Shown: positions 9,510 to 17,473 of the stretch, piece by piece
Numbering within the stretch: the first letter of the stretch is position 1
Layout: the number at the start of each line of letters is the position of its first letter
NCBI GenBank assembly: GCA_910578555.1
Contig: CAJTPS010000007.1
Location: 62,001 to 126,000, forward strand
DNA from: an uncultured Lachnospiraceae bacterium
Lineage (GTDB): Bacteria > Bacillota > Clostridia > Lachnospirales > Lachnospiraceae
Reading direction: 5' to 3'
Length of the DNA stretch: 64,000 nucleotides
Notes under the pieces: generated by a model
What the model was told of the DNA's origin: nothing
Database searches by the model: none
The model's input: only the letters and a program-made list of their open reading frames with translations
Program-made: the position numbers and the translations under genes

Positions 9510-9595
9510 ATGCAGTTCCTCCTGTGTATCGCAGGAGTCGTTCAGGAAAACCCCTGCTTTTGTATTGTGAAATGTAAAAGCATGAATTTTCCGGA
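9510..9595 (-). promoter_or_regulatory. Structured 5' leader of the Rpn gene, can sequester the ribosome site
   Basis: In the transcript sense, CTCCTG (9537-9532) can pair with CAGGAG (9524-9519) that is part of the Shine-Dalgarno AGGAGG. Upstream, GCAGGGG (9557-9551) offers an alternative partner for the same CTCCTGC, and GGAAAA/TTTTCC arms (9592-9587 and 9550-9545) form an outer hairpin. The same arrangement precedes the Rpn remnant at 25008, with different bases in the stems. Confidence 0.5.
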
Positions 9596-9785
9596 TTAAC
9601 GACCGCAATTTCCGTAATGCTCCGCCGGCCGCATAGAATTGTTCTTATGACAGGGATATCCCCTTCAGAGTGCAAGGCAGCTGTATTTTGCAAAGACCGC
9701 TCTGTACATAGAAAATATGCTTTGAATAGAGTGTATCATAAGCACATTATTACGTCAATCATTTTGCGTCTTTATGTCGTTATTA

Positions 9786-9830
9786 TATAAAAAGCCTTTC
9801 GCCGCAACCATTTCCGTCCGGCAAAAGACT
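9786..9830 (-). terminator. Intrinsic terminator of the amino-acid ABC operon
   Basis: Minus-strand arms AGTCTTTTGCCG (9830-9819) and CGGCGAAAGGCT (9804-9793) pair over 12 positions with two G-U pairs and a 14-base loop, followed by TTTTTAT. It lies 26 bases after the ATPase gene. Confidence 0.7.
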
Positions 9831-9855
9831 TCTTCATATCATTACCGTTTTCCCT

Positions 9856-10641
9856 CTATCCCTGCGCATACCTTGTCAGGAACTGCTTCGTCCGCTCCTC
9901 GCGCGGATGGTCGATCACCTGCCTGGGATCGCCCTGTTCCACGATGACGCCGTCGTCCATGAAGATAAGCTGGTCCGACACGTCTCTGGCAAACGCCATC
10001 TCGTGTGTGACAATAATCATCGTCGTCTTCTGATCCGCAAGCCCTCTGATCACTTTCAGAACCTCACCGGTCAGTTCCGGGTCAAGCGCGGAAGTCGGCT
10101 CATCGAAGCAGAGAATGTCCGGTTTGAGCGCCAGCGCCCTCGCGATCGCGACACGCTGCTGCTGCCCGCCTGACAGCTGATGCGGATAATGGCTCATGCG
10201 TTCGGCAAGTCCCATCTGGTCTAAGAGTTCTATACCGTGCTGATCGATCTGCGTATAGATTTCTTTCTTATTCTGCTTAAAATCTGCCCGTTCCTTCGCG
10301 AGCAGCTTCTCGGACAGTGTAACGTTTTGAAGCGCCGTATACTGCGGGAACAAATTAAACGACTGGAACACCATACCGAAATGCAGCCGCTTGGTGCGCA
10401 GGTTTTTCCCCTGTTCCTTAAACGGCATAGACGCGTCGAAAAGCGTCTCTCCCCTGACGGCAATTGTTCCCCGATCCGGCGTTTCCAGAAAATTCAGGCA
10501 GCGTAAGAGCGTAGTCTTACCGGAGCCCGAAGAGCCGATGATCGCCAGCGCATTTCCCTCTTCCAGAGAAAAGCTGACATCGTCGAGCACTTTGGTGGAT
10601 TCAAATTGTTTTCCAATATTATTTACTTCCAAAATTGCCAT
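9856..10641 (-). CDS. Amino-acid ABC transporter ATP-binding protein
   Basis: 261 residues, GlnQ/HisP type. Walker A is GSSGSGKTT (about 36), Q-loop region VFQSFNLFPQYTALQNV, ABC signature LSGGQQQRVAIARAL, Walker B DILCFDEPTSALDPE, H-loop IIVTHEMAFARDV. It drives uptake of polar amino acids with the permease at 10719 and binding protein at 11528. The start at 10641 follows AAAGGG; the frame is open six codons upstream. It is the last gene of the operon binding protein-permease-ATPase. An insertion of about 15 residues after FPQYTALQNV is common in this subgroup. Confidence 0.95.
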   Translation of the reverse strand: MAILEVNNIGKQFESTKVLDDVSFSLEEGNALAIIGSSGSGKTTLLRCLNFLETPDRGTIAVRGETLFDASMPFKEQGKNLRTKRLHFGMVFQSFNLFPQYTALQNVTLSEKLLAKERADFKQNKKEIYTQIDQHGIELLDQMGLAERMSHYPHQLSGGQQQRVAIARALALKPDILCFDEPTSALDPELTGEVLKVIRGLADQKTTMIIVTHEMAFARDVSDQLIFMDDGVIVEQGDPRQVIDHPREERTKQFLTRYAQG

Positions 10642-10718
10642 CAGTGTTCCCTTTCTCATAAAAACGGAAAGTGCACATTCTCCGCTTACTTCCCGAAATC
10701 ATGCTATCTTTATTGCTT

Positions 10719-11375
10719 TTATTTGAAATAATCCAGCCTGCGCTCAATATAATTGAACAGCAAAGTCAGGATACCGACAAAAATCAGATAAAAAACGCCC
10801 GTGTAGAACAGCGGCCACGTCAGACCGTTGCTCTTCATAAAAGAATATCCCGCAAAAGTCAGTTCATAAGCGGCAATAATACGTGCCAGCGAGGTGTCCT
10901 TTACCAGTGTAATAATCTCATTGGACATCGGCGGAACGACCCGCTTCACCATCTGTAAAAGCGTTACACGAAAGAAGATCTGCGTCTTCGTCATGCCGAG
11001 CACCTGTCCCGCCTCACGCTGCCCAGCCGGAACACCCTCGATGCCGCCCCGGAAGATCACAGAAAAGTAACATGCATAATTCAGGCTGAACGCCACCACG
11101 GTAGCCGTAATCCGCCCGGCTTCATTACCACTCCATATATTATGACCCAGCCACAAACCGGGACCGTAGAATATAATGATCAGCTGCAGCATAAGCGGCG
11201 TACCGCGGATCACCCACACCAGCACCTGAATCAAATACCGCAGCGGCCTGAATTTACTGATCGAGCCAAACCCAAGAATCAAACCGAACGGCAATGCGAA
11301 CAGTAACGTGAAAATAAAAATCTGAAACGTTGTCAGCAAACCGCCCAGCAGTGATTGTGTAACACTCCAAAACAT
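10719..11375 (-). CDS. Amino-acid ABC transporter permease (HisM/GlnP type)
   Basis: 218 residues with about five TM helices and the EAA loop GQREAGQVLGMTKTQIFFRV. The N-terminus, SLLGGLLTTFQIFIFTLLFAL, is typical of the His/Glu/Gln family inner-membrane permease. It would dimerise to form the channel used by the adjoining ATPase and binding protein. It is 77 bases upstream of the ATPase and 152 bases downstream of the binding protein. Confidence 0.94.
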   Translation of the reverse strand: MFWSVTQSLLGGLLTTFQIFIFTLLFALPFGLILGFGSISKFRPLRYLIQVLVWVIRGTPLMLQLIIIFYGPGLWLGHNIWSGNEAGRITATVVAFSLNYACYFSVIFRGGIEGVPAGQREAGQVLGMTKTQIFFRVTLLQMVKRVVPPMSNEIITLVKDTSLARIIAAYELTFAGYSFMKSNGLTWPLFYTGVFYLIFVGILTLLFNYIERRLDYFK

Positions 11376-11527
11376 GATAATTTCTCCTTCACCGAAACCT
11401 TCCTGCCGGACCGGTCCCGATGTGCATATCGGTCCGGCTTTCAGGATTTCTGATTAACTGCATATGTGCATACTTTTGCAAAATGCTTTCTTCTGACTCA
11501 AAGGCTGCAGTAAACTACCCCGGCTGT

Positions 11528-12397
11528 CTAGTTAGCCGGCACTACGATTACCTGCGCGTTATTACAGTAAGGATTCGTACACTCCATAGCAGATGTTGTC
11601 TCAGAAGTAAGCGTCATGCCGTTCCATACAACATCAATGTTCTTAGAGTCCAGCTCCATGATCTTGTTATCCCAGTCGATCTCTACGAACTGTGCCTCCA
11701 CACCGAGCTTTTCGGCAACGATACGGGCCATATCCGCGTCAAAGCCGATCCACTCGCCGGACTCGTCTTTATAGTCCATGGGTGCAAAATCCGTAATTCC
11801 TACAATAAGCGTTCCCTTCTCCTGAATATATGCCACGTCGCTGTCCTCCGCAGATGCAGTAAACTCAGATGCAGCCTGTTCTACCAAGGCTTCCTGCACG
11901 CCATAGGTCGTTGCCGTCTCCTTCATGGAACCGTCCGCATAGCTTTCCGCAAACACGGAATTGATGAATGATGCAAGATCAGACCCTTTCCGGCAGCCAA
12001 CACCGTACTCTTCCATGGTCAGTTCTGTGGTATGTGTCATGTTCGGGTAGCTCGTACCCTCGCCGATCATCGCGCCTGCCATCAGCAGATCAATAATGGC
12101 TGCGTCAGATGTACCGGAAGCAACCTCCATCAGCGCGTCTGCCTGGGATGCTACCACGTTGGTCTGAAAACCATTGTCTTTTGCCGCCGCTTCCCCGGCC
12201 GAACCTGCTTCCACCGCATACACAAGATCCGCGTTTGCCGTATCGTCTGTCTCCGAACCAGCCGCATCGCCTGCTTCTGTTGTCTGTGTGTTATCAGCAG
12301 CCGTCTGCGCCGCATCGCCGGATGCATCACCGCATCCCGTCAGTACTGTACCCACCGTCAGAGACAGTGCTAACATAAGTGCCAGTTTCTTTTTCAT
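11528..12397 (-). CDS. Amino-acid ABC substrate-binding lipoprotein with circularly permuted domain order
   Basis: 289 residues. The signal peptide ends with lipobox LTGC (Cys22), followed by an Ala/Thr/Asp-rich linker to about residue 56. Residues about 57-175 match lobe 2 and the C-terminal closing helices of SBP family 3 (VEAGSAGEAAAK, AAIIDLLMAG, EEYGVGCRKGSDL). After a linker, residues about 189-289 match the family's N-terminal lobe (GTLIVGITDFAPMDYKDESG, GFDADMARIVAEKLGV, IDVVWNGMT) and stop at the hinge strand QVIVVP. The canonical order is the reverse, as in the protein at 20193. The ribosome site AAGGAGG supports the start at 12397. The operon context supports a working importer. 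Confidence 0.9.
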   Translation of the reverse strand: MKKKLALMLALSLTVGTVLTGCGDASGDAAQTAADNTQTTEAGDAAGSETDDTANADLVYAVEAGSAGEAAAKDNGFQTNVVASQADALMEVASGTSDAAIIDLLMAGAMIGEGTSYPNMTHTTELTMEEYGVGCRKGSDLASFINSVFAESYADGSMKETATTYGVQEALVEQAASEFTASAEDSDVAYIQEKGTLIVGITDFAPMDYKDESGEWIGFDADMARIVAEKLGVEAQFVEIDWDNKIMELDSKNIDVVWNGMTLTSETTSAMECTNPYCNNAQVIVVPAN

Positions 12398-12434
12398 AAT
12401 TTCCTCCTTGTCAGAGCATTTTTGCGAAGACCGC

Positions 12435-12530
12435 GAGCCAAATTTCAAATTTGGCTCTGCGATTTCGAGTTTGTGGCTCCATCACAAACTCGCGATTGTA
12501 AAATCAGCACATCAGTGTGATTTTACAATC
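12435..12530 (-). promoter_or_regulatory. Three consecutive hairpins in the leader of the permuted-SBP operon
   Basis: Three perfect stems lie side by side: GAGCCAAATTT/AAATTTGGCTC (12435-12457), CGAGTTTGTG/CACAAACTCG (12466-12492) and GATTGTAAAATCA/TGATTTTACAATC (12494-12530). They lie between the likely promoter region and the ribosome site at about 12405. They may be an RNA regulatory leader or a compact repeat element. The first resembles the hairpin at 54587-54609. Confidence 0.5.
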
Positions 12531-12583
12531 CTCTCCTACTACAATATATTTATCAACCTCAAATCCTGTTGTATTTTATCATA

Positions 12584-12627
12584 GTAGCGGGCTAAAGTAA
12601 ATGGTAATCTTTACTTTAGCCCGCTAC
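12584..12627. terminator. 18-bp perfect hairpin between kinase gene and amino-acid operon
   Basis: Arms GTAGCGGGCTAAAGTAAA (12584-12601) and its exact complement (12610-12627) enclose an 8-base loop. It lies downstream of the minus-strand histidine kinase (stop at 12681). The following minus-strand bases are AT-rich but contain no clean T tract, so termination is likely but not certain. It could also be a repeat unit. Confidence 0.5.
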
Positions 12628-12680
12628 CGCTACTCCTGTCCGACTTTTCACCTGTGGCACTTCCTTTTCCGGCAAACATT

Positions 12681-14135
12681 TTACTGCCGCGGAAGCTTCA
12701 CGGTAACCCTCGCGCCGAGGAGCACTCCCCTGCTCTCCGCGCCTGATCCCTTGCTTTCTGCAGCAGAAGCAGCCGGGACATTTTCCAGAAGCAGTTCTCC
12801 CTCATGCTGCCGCACGATCGTATCGACGATATAAAGCCCCATGCCGTAGTGGGAGCCTGCAGCCCAGCGGCTGTCATCGTCCATATAAAACTGTTCCTTG
12901 GCATGGAGGAGCGCACGTTTGGTAAATCCTTTGCCTGAATCAGTGACGGAAAGAACAACTTGTGTTTCGTCCTGCCTCCCTTCAAACAAAATCACCCCTC
13001 CATCCGGCGTGTGCTCTGCGGCGTTTGCTATAATATTCATAAACGCCCGCGCAAGAAGCGCCGGCTCCGCATATATGTTACCCGTCAGATCAGGACAGCT
13101 CCATTGCAGACTCACATGATGCACCGTACAAAGTCCGCCGGCCTGCCGCTTCAGGTCTTCCAGAAACGCTTGTACAGGCGTCTGTCCCCTGTGGACGGGC
13201 ATCTCCTCAGACGACCTGGCTACCGCAATCATCATCTGCACATAGTCCTGCATCTGCAAAGCGCTGTCCGCAATGCAGACAGCGTATTCCCTCTGTTCCT
13301 CCGTAAGACGCGTATCGCCAAGCAGTTCGGCATTGCCGCGCACGAGCGTCAGCGGCGTCTTCAAATCATGTGCAAGCGCCGACATCTGCTCTTGCTTCAT
13401 CTGTTCCAGCCGCCACTGTTTTTCTAAAGAGCCTTTCAAAGCAATCCTCATCTCGTCCATGGCATGCAGGATCGTGTTGATTTCCCGCACGGAACCGCGC
13501 ACAATCTCAAAGTCCAGTTCCTGTCTCTGTATCCTGTCCGCCGCTTCGGCAAGCGGCGCCAGCTTCTTCCTGACAACCGTACGAAACCGGACGGCCACTG
13601 ACAGGATGATTCCCGATACTATCATCAGGAAAAGAACAAGCAATAGCATCTCCGGCCGGGGCAGACATTTTCTGAGCAAAGCAGACTGGTACTGTACGAT
13701 CAACTGATACCGCAGCACACAGCATTCCGATCCACGCGGGATTTCCAGAAAAAAGTCTGCCCCTATGTAAGTCCCTCCGTTATACGCTCTCCCGGTTATA
13801 ACATTCCACGCGCGGGACGCTTCCTTTGCTCCCATACTTCCGCTCAAGACATGGCCTCCCTCGTCAAATACCGCGTACTGGCACAGTTCCGGAATCAGAT
13901 CCGGCGTCACCTGCTCCGCTTTCTGTATCGTTTCGACCGCCTCCTTTGCCTGCTTTTCCGCATAACCTGCCGGATAAACCACATCGCTGTTCAGCAGCAG
14001 CCCGAATGCACAGACAAAAACAATAACAGTCAACACAATTCCTGCAAAAATATATATAAAATATTTTAAAAAGAATAAGCCGATTGGAACTTCCCGCGAC
14101 AGTGTTCTGCAGCGGCCTTCTCTCAGTCTTCCCAT
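12681..14135 (-). CDS. Sensor histidine kinase of a peptide-resistance system (CprK/NsrK-like)
   Basis: 484 residues: TM1 about 21-45, an extracellular region of about 120 residues, TM2 about 165-188, a linker, HisKA with MSALAHDLKTPLTLVRGNAE (His about 255), then HATPase with N box MNIIANAAEHTPDGG and G boxes VTDSGKGF and GMGLYIV. It phosphorylates the regulator whose gene overlaps it by 13 bases. The neighbouring LanFEG-type transporter makes it likely to respond to lantibiotics or other cationic peptides. Members of the Clostridioides difficile CprK group have this layout. The function is inferred from context. Confidence 0.9.
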   Translation of the reverse strand: MGRLREGRCRTLSREVPIGLFFLKYFIYIFAGIVLTVIVFVCAFGLLLNSDVVYPAGYAEKQAKEAVETIQKAEQVTPDLIPELCQYAVFDEGGHVLSGSMGAKEASRAWNVITGRAYNGGTYIGADFFLEIPRGSECCVLRYQLIVQYQSALLRKCLPRPEMLLLVLFLMIVSGIILSVAVRFRTVVRKKLAPLAEAADRIQRQELDFEIVRGSVREINTILHAMDEMRIALKGSLEKQWRLEQMKQEQMSALAHDLKTPLTLVRGNAELLGDTRLTEEQREYAVCIADSALQMQDYVQMMIAVARSSEEMPVHRGQTPVQAFLEDLKRQAGGLCTVHHVSLQWSCPDLTGNIYAEPALLARAFMNIIANAAEHTPDGGVILFEGRQDETQVVLSVTDSGKGFTKRALLHAKEQFYMDDDSRWAAGSHYGMGLYIVDTIVRQHEGELLLENVPAASAAESKGSGAESRGVLLGARVTVKLPRQ

Positions 14136-14785
14136 TTATACCCGATCCCCCATACCGTCTTAATCGGCGCGTATTGATATTTTTCCAGCTTCATCCGGAT
14201 GTTCTTGATATGCGTCGTGATCGTCGTGTCATTACTTTCGCCGTCAAATCCAAATACCGCTTCGTAGATCTGTTCCTTGGAAAAGACCTGTCCATGATTC
14301 CTCGCCAGAAATTCACAAATCGAATACTCTGCCTTCGTCAGGGGAATTTCCTCCCCCTGCACCACAAGCTGTCTGGCCGATAACTGAAACCTTGAACCGG
14401 CAAAAACAAGCCCGGCAAAATGCTCTCTCCGCTCTCTCCTGAGATGTGCCGCCACCCGCGCACGCAGTTCCGCTGCACCGAAAGGCTTACTGATATAATC
14501 GTCCGCACCCGCGCATAATCCCTGCACCAGACTGCTCTCCTCCGACCTGGCCGTCAGAAACAGAATCGGGCAGTCCACAATCCCGCGCAGTTCCCCGCAC
14601 AAAGTAAACCCGTCTTTTTCCGGCATCATGACGTCCAGAATGATCAGGTCAAAAAGATCTGTCTTCATTTCACCGGCTTTTATAGAATCTGACACAGTTG
14701 TCACATTATATCCGTCCTTTTCCAGGATCCTGCGGATCATCGTCAGAATCGCTTTATCATCATCCACCACTAAAATATTTGCCAT
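14123..14785 (-). CDS. OmpR-family response regulator (CprR-like)
   Basis: 220 residues. The receiver domain shows MANILVVDDDKAI, phospho-acceptor Asp in DLIILDVMMPEKDG (about 52), LTARSEE and the YISKPFG lysine. The winged-helix C-terminus contains LTKAEYSICEFLARN and TTITTHIKNIRMKLE ending with VWGIGYKWED. The frame runs open to 14992 through a repeat element; MANILVVDD at 14785 is the natural start, with AAGGAG upstream. It probably activates the transporter genes immediately upstream in the same operon. Confidence 0.93.
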   Translation of the reverse strand: MANILVVDDDKAILTMIRRILEKDGYNVTTVSDSIKAGEMKTDLFDLIILDVMMPEKDGFTLCGELRGIVDCPILFLTARSEESSLVQGLCAGADDYISKPFGAAELRARVAAHLRRERREHFAGLVFAGSRFQLSARQLVVQGEEIPLTKAEYSICEFLARNHGQVFSKEQIYEAVFGFDGESNDTTITTHIKNIRMKLEKYQYAPIKTVWGIGYKWED

Positions 14786-14856
14786 ATGCGCGCAAGCTCC
14801 TTCTTCCATATCATCGATGCCGCAACCCACGACTGCAGCATAAAACTCTAACCGCC

Positions 14857-14979
14857 ATGATTCCGCATCGCGGAATCTCATAAACATGGGAAGAATGCTG
14901 CTTGCAGCAAGTCCGCCCTGCGGACGGTTCTTCCGTGTGAATGCTTTTCTCACACTGGGAACGGTATTTTCGTTCACAC
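14857..14979. repeat. Structured intergenic repeat R1, copy 1
   Basis: The element begins with ATTCCGC/GCGGAAT arms and continues with GGAAGAA ... TTCTTCC enclosing two hairpins (TGCTGC/GCAGCA and GTCCGC/GCGGAC). It ends with GTGTGA/TCACAC and related arms. Near-identical copies are at 18478-18598 and 35087-35186. Here it sits between the permease stop and the response-regulator gene and leaves a reading frame open through it, which wrongly lengthens the regulator ORF. Confidence 0.75.
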
Positions 14980-15761
14980 TATGCCTGCTCATTTCCCTTC
15001 GCGCCTTCCCATCTGCATCCCCATGCCACGTAGAAAATGCAGGCTGCCACCGTCACCACCACACAAATCCATAGACCGCTGCACAAATGCCCCACACCCG
15101 ATTGGCTGTCTGCGTAAACATCCGCAATCCCGTTTTCCGCATATCTGTACATCACAGTACATGCTATCCGCGATGCCCACGCCGGCGGAAGATAGATCCA
15201 TACGGCATCACCCAGACCGGTCAGGCAAAGCGCCGCCAGCAGACTCTCCGCAATGCCCAGTCCGACAGATACTCCTTTCGCAAACCGCAGCGCCAGAAAC
15301 ATATGCCATACATACAGAAAAGCGCTGCCGCCCGCCATACTCAGCGCGGCAATCCAGTAAAAGGAATACCTTACGACATGCTGTTGCAAAACAAAATAAT
15401 ATCCGGTTCCAAACAGTACCGAGGTAAGTATGCACGCACCTGTTCCGAAGAGAATCAGGAGAAGCAGTTTCGAAAGAAAAGCGGCTTTCCTGTCTGTGAC
15501 GCCAAGCATCATCTGATATGCGCCCGCATAAGCCTCCTGCTCTGCTACTATAGCACAGAATGTCCCGATCAGGAAAGGATATCCCAGTCCCATAATCTGA
15601 AAATATGCCTGCACCTTACTGTAGGCGTTCCACGGCGCTGCCGCATAGTAAATCAGAAAGACCGCCGCCATCACACAGGGAATGACCAGATGCGCCGCGC
15701 GAAGCGGCGTGCGTTTTGCCTTGAGGTAGTCTGCTTTTAAATTGCGTAATAAATGATTCAT
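14979..15761 (-). CDS. ABC-2 type permease, lantibiotic-immunity group (CprC/LanG-like)
   Basis: 260 residues with six TM helices and the family start MNHLLRNLKADYLKAKRTPLRAAHLVIPCV, whose basic LKxKRTP-type segment is typical of LanE/LanG and CprB/CprC permeases. It pairs with the permease at 15758, which it overlaps in an ATGA, and with the ATPase at 16530. The complex would expel lantibiotics from the membrane. The stop abuts repeat R1. Confidence 0.85.
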   Translation of the reverse strand: MNHLLRNLKADYLKAKRTPLRAAHLVIPCVMAAVFLIYYAAAPWNAYSKVQAYFQIMGLGYPFLIGTFCAIVAEQEAYAGAYQMMLGVTDRKAAFLSKLLLLILFGTGACILTSVLFGTGYYFVLQQHVVRYSFYWIAALSMAGGSAFLYVWHMFLALRFAKGVSVGLGIAESLLAALCLTGLGDAVWIYLPPAWASRIACTVMYRYAENGIADVYADSQSGVGHLCSGLWICVVVTVAACIFYVAWGCRWEGAKGNEQA

Positions 15762-16519
15762 TTTTCAGCTCCCTTCACTTTGCCATCCATCATCCTGCCA
15801 AACCACCTCGCCGTGACAACCGCAAGCACGCCAAACCATATGACCGACAACGTCACGCCGGGTAAGATGACATCTGCATGCATATACCTGCTTCCCGCTT
15901 CGACAAGCAGTCCGTTCGGCATAATCTGCAGCACGGGGCACATGAGCCGGAAAGGAATCGACGCCGGACAGATCCACCAGAGTCTGGATGCGCCGAGTGC
16001 GATCAGACTGCCGACCGTCAGCACCATACAGGTAAAAACAGTTGCAAACATGCCAAAACGCACACTCAATATAAGATACAGCGGTATCTCCCATAAAGAA
16101 CAGACCGTCAAAAGCAGCGCTGCGGCAAATCCGCTGCCTGTCGGAATCGACGAACCGACAATCAGACCGCCCAGAGCCGTTCCGGCGAAGATCAACAGAT
16201 TCGCGCATAGAAGTCCCGAAGCGCAGTACAGAATCTTTCCTGCCCAGCACCTGCCCGGCCAAACCTGCGTCGTCAGCATATTGGCATAGTGCTGCCTTTT
16301 CTCTTTTATTATGCACAGATAACACAGAATCGCCAGCATCCCCGGCAGAAGCATCGTATACCACCAGTTCCACGCATTGACGGAATAGTATGCCGTTCCC
16401 ATGCTCATGAAAAGCGAAACCGCGACCTGCAGTAAAGCCGCTAAAGGTGGCAGATAACTGCCGAAGGAATGACGCATCTTAAGCCGTTCCGAGCGAAACA
16501 GCGCTTTCATATTAATCAT
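15758..16519 (-). CDS. ABC-2 type permease, lantibiotic-immunity group (CprB/LanE-like)
   Basis: About 253 residues with six TM helices. The start MINMKALFRSERLKMRHSF has the amphipathic basic N-terminus of LanE permeases. The ATG at 16519 follows AAGGAGG; the longer frame to 16573 overlaps the ATPase end. It is the second gene of a tight ATPase-permease-permease run (gap 10 bases, then a 4-base overlap). Role: membrane partner of a peptide-resistance exporter. Confidence 0.86.
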   Translation of the reverse strand: MINMKALFRSERLKMRHSFGSYLPPLAALLQVAVSLFMSMGTAYYSVNAWNWWYTMLLPGMLAILCYLCIIKEKRQHYANMLTTQVWPGRCWAGKILYCASGLLCANLLIFAGTALGGLIVGSSIPTGSGFAAALLLTVCSLWEIPLYLILSVRFGMFATVFTCMVLTVGSLIALGASRLWWICPASIPFRLMCPVLQIMPNGLLVEAGSRYMHADVILPGVTLSVIWFGVLAVVTARWFGRMMDGKVKGAEK

Positions 16520-16529
16520 TTCAACCTCC

Positions 16530-17255
16530 TTAACAGCCTTGTCTTCCATGCCGGCTCCCCTCCTTTCCTGCATCCCGGACCACCTTCATGAAAAGCGCCT
16601 CCAGATCTTCTCCCTGGTCTACCGCACCGGTGTACCCCAGCCTGCCGCCTGCAATAATGCCAATATGGTCCGCCATCTGTTCCACCTCGCTTAAGATATG
16701 GCTTGACAGTATGACCGTAATGCCCCGTCCCGGAAATGACCGGATCAGTTCCCGCAGCTCCTGTATGCCCAGCGGATCGAGTCCGTTCGTCGGCTCATCC
16801 AAAATCAACAGCCGGGGATGATTTAACAGCGCCAGTGCAATACCGAGCCGCTGTTTCATACCCAGAGAAAACTGTCCTGCACGCTTCTTTCCCGTATCTG
16901 CTAAATCCACTGTGCTAAGCGCCTCCTCGATCCGGTCCTGCGGCAGTCCGAGCATCGTTGTCCGCACCCTCAGATTTTCCCTTGCCGTAAGATTTTCATA
17001 AAGCGGCGGCATCTCGATCAGTGCCCCGATCCGGTTCAGATCCCGTCTGTTCCACGCATGCCCGTCGAACCAAATGGTGCCTTCACTCGGCCGGAGCATA
17101 CCCGTAATCATCTTGAGTGTCGTGGATTTTCCTGATCCATTGGGACCAAGCAGTCCGTATACGGAATTTCTTTCGATCCGAAGCGATAAATGATCCACAG
17201 CTGTCTGTTTTCCGAATTTCTTACAAAGATTCGCTGTTTCCAGAATTATATCCAT
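16530..17255 (-). CDS. ABC transporter ATP-binding protein, LanF/CprA-like with E-loop
   Basis: 241 residues. Walker A GPNGSGKST (about 37), signature FSLGMKQRLGIALALL, Walker B RLLILDEPTNGLDP, H-loop LSSHILSEV. The Q-loop position reads IGALIEMPPLYENLTA: glutamate replaces the usual glutamine. This E-loop is a known hallmark of lantibiotic immunity transporters. The start at 17255 (MDIILETANLCKKFG) follows GAGAGG; the frame extends upstream to 17417 without a better site. First gene of the five-gene operon running to 12681. Confidence 0.93.
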   Translation of the reverse strand: MDIILETANLCKKFGKQTAVDHLSLRIERNSVYGLLGPNGSGKSTTLKMITGMLRPSEGTIWFDGHAWNRRDLNRIGALIEMPPLYENLTARENLRVRTTMLGLPQDRIEEALSTVDLADTGKKRAGQFSLGMKQRLGIALALLNHPRLLILDEPTNGLDPLGIQELRELIRSFPGRGITVILSSHILSEVEQMADHIGIIAGGRLGYTGAVDQGEDLEALFMKVVRDAGKEGSRHGRQGC

Positions 17256-17473
17256 ATTATATCCTCTCCCTTCCTGTATAGCAGGATAACAGGCAATTAT
17301 AAAGATTTGATAAAGATATACATTTTCTTTCTGCAGAATATGGTTAAAAGTGATATACTGTATCTGATACGCCAGATCCTTACTTTCTGATCTATGAACG
17401 CAGAATTGCTGCGTCATCTGCAGATAAAATACCGTTTATCATGAAATCATTATGCCTGGAGGTAATATGGAAC

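Noticed and set aside
9609..9785. Small genes between the Rpn gene and the ABC operon terminator
   Set aside because: Only short frames without ribosome sites. The region is better explained as promoter and leader of the Rpn gene.
12681..17255. Full lantibiotic biosynthesis cluster
   Set aside because: Only immunity-type transporter and two-component genes are present. No precursor peptide or modification enzyme was found in the flanks.
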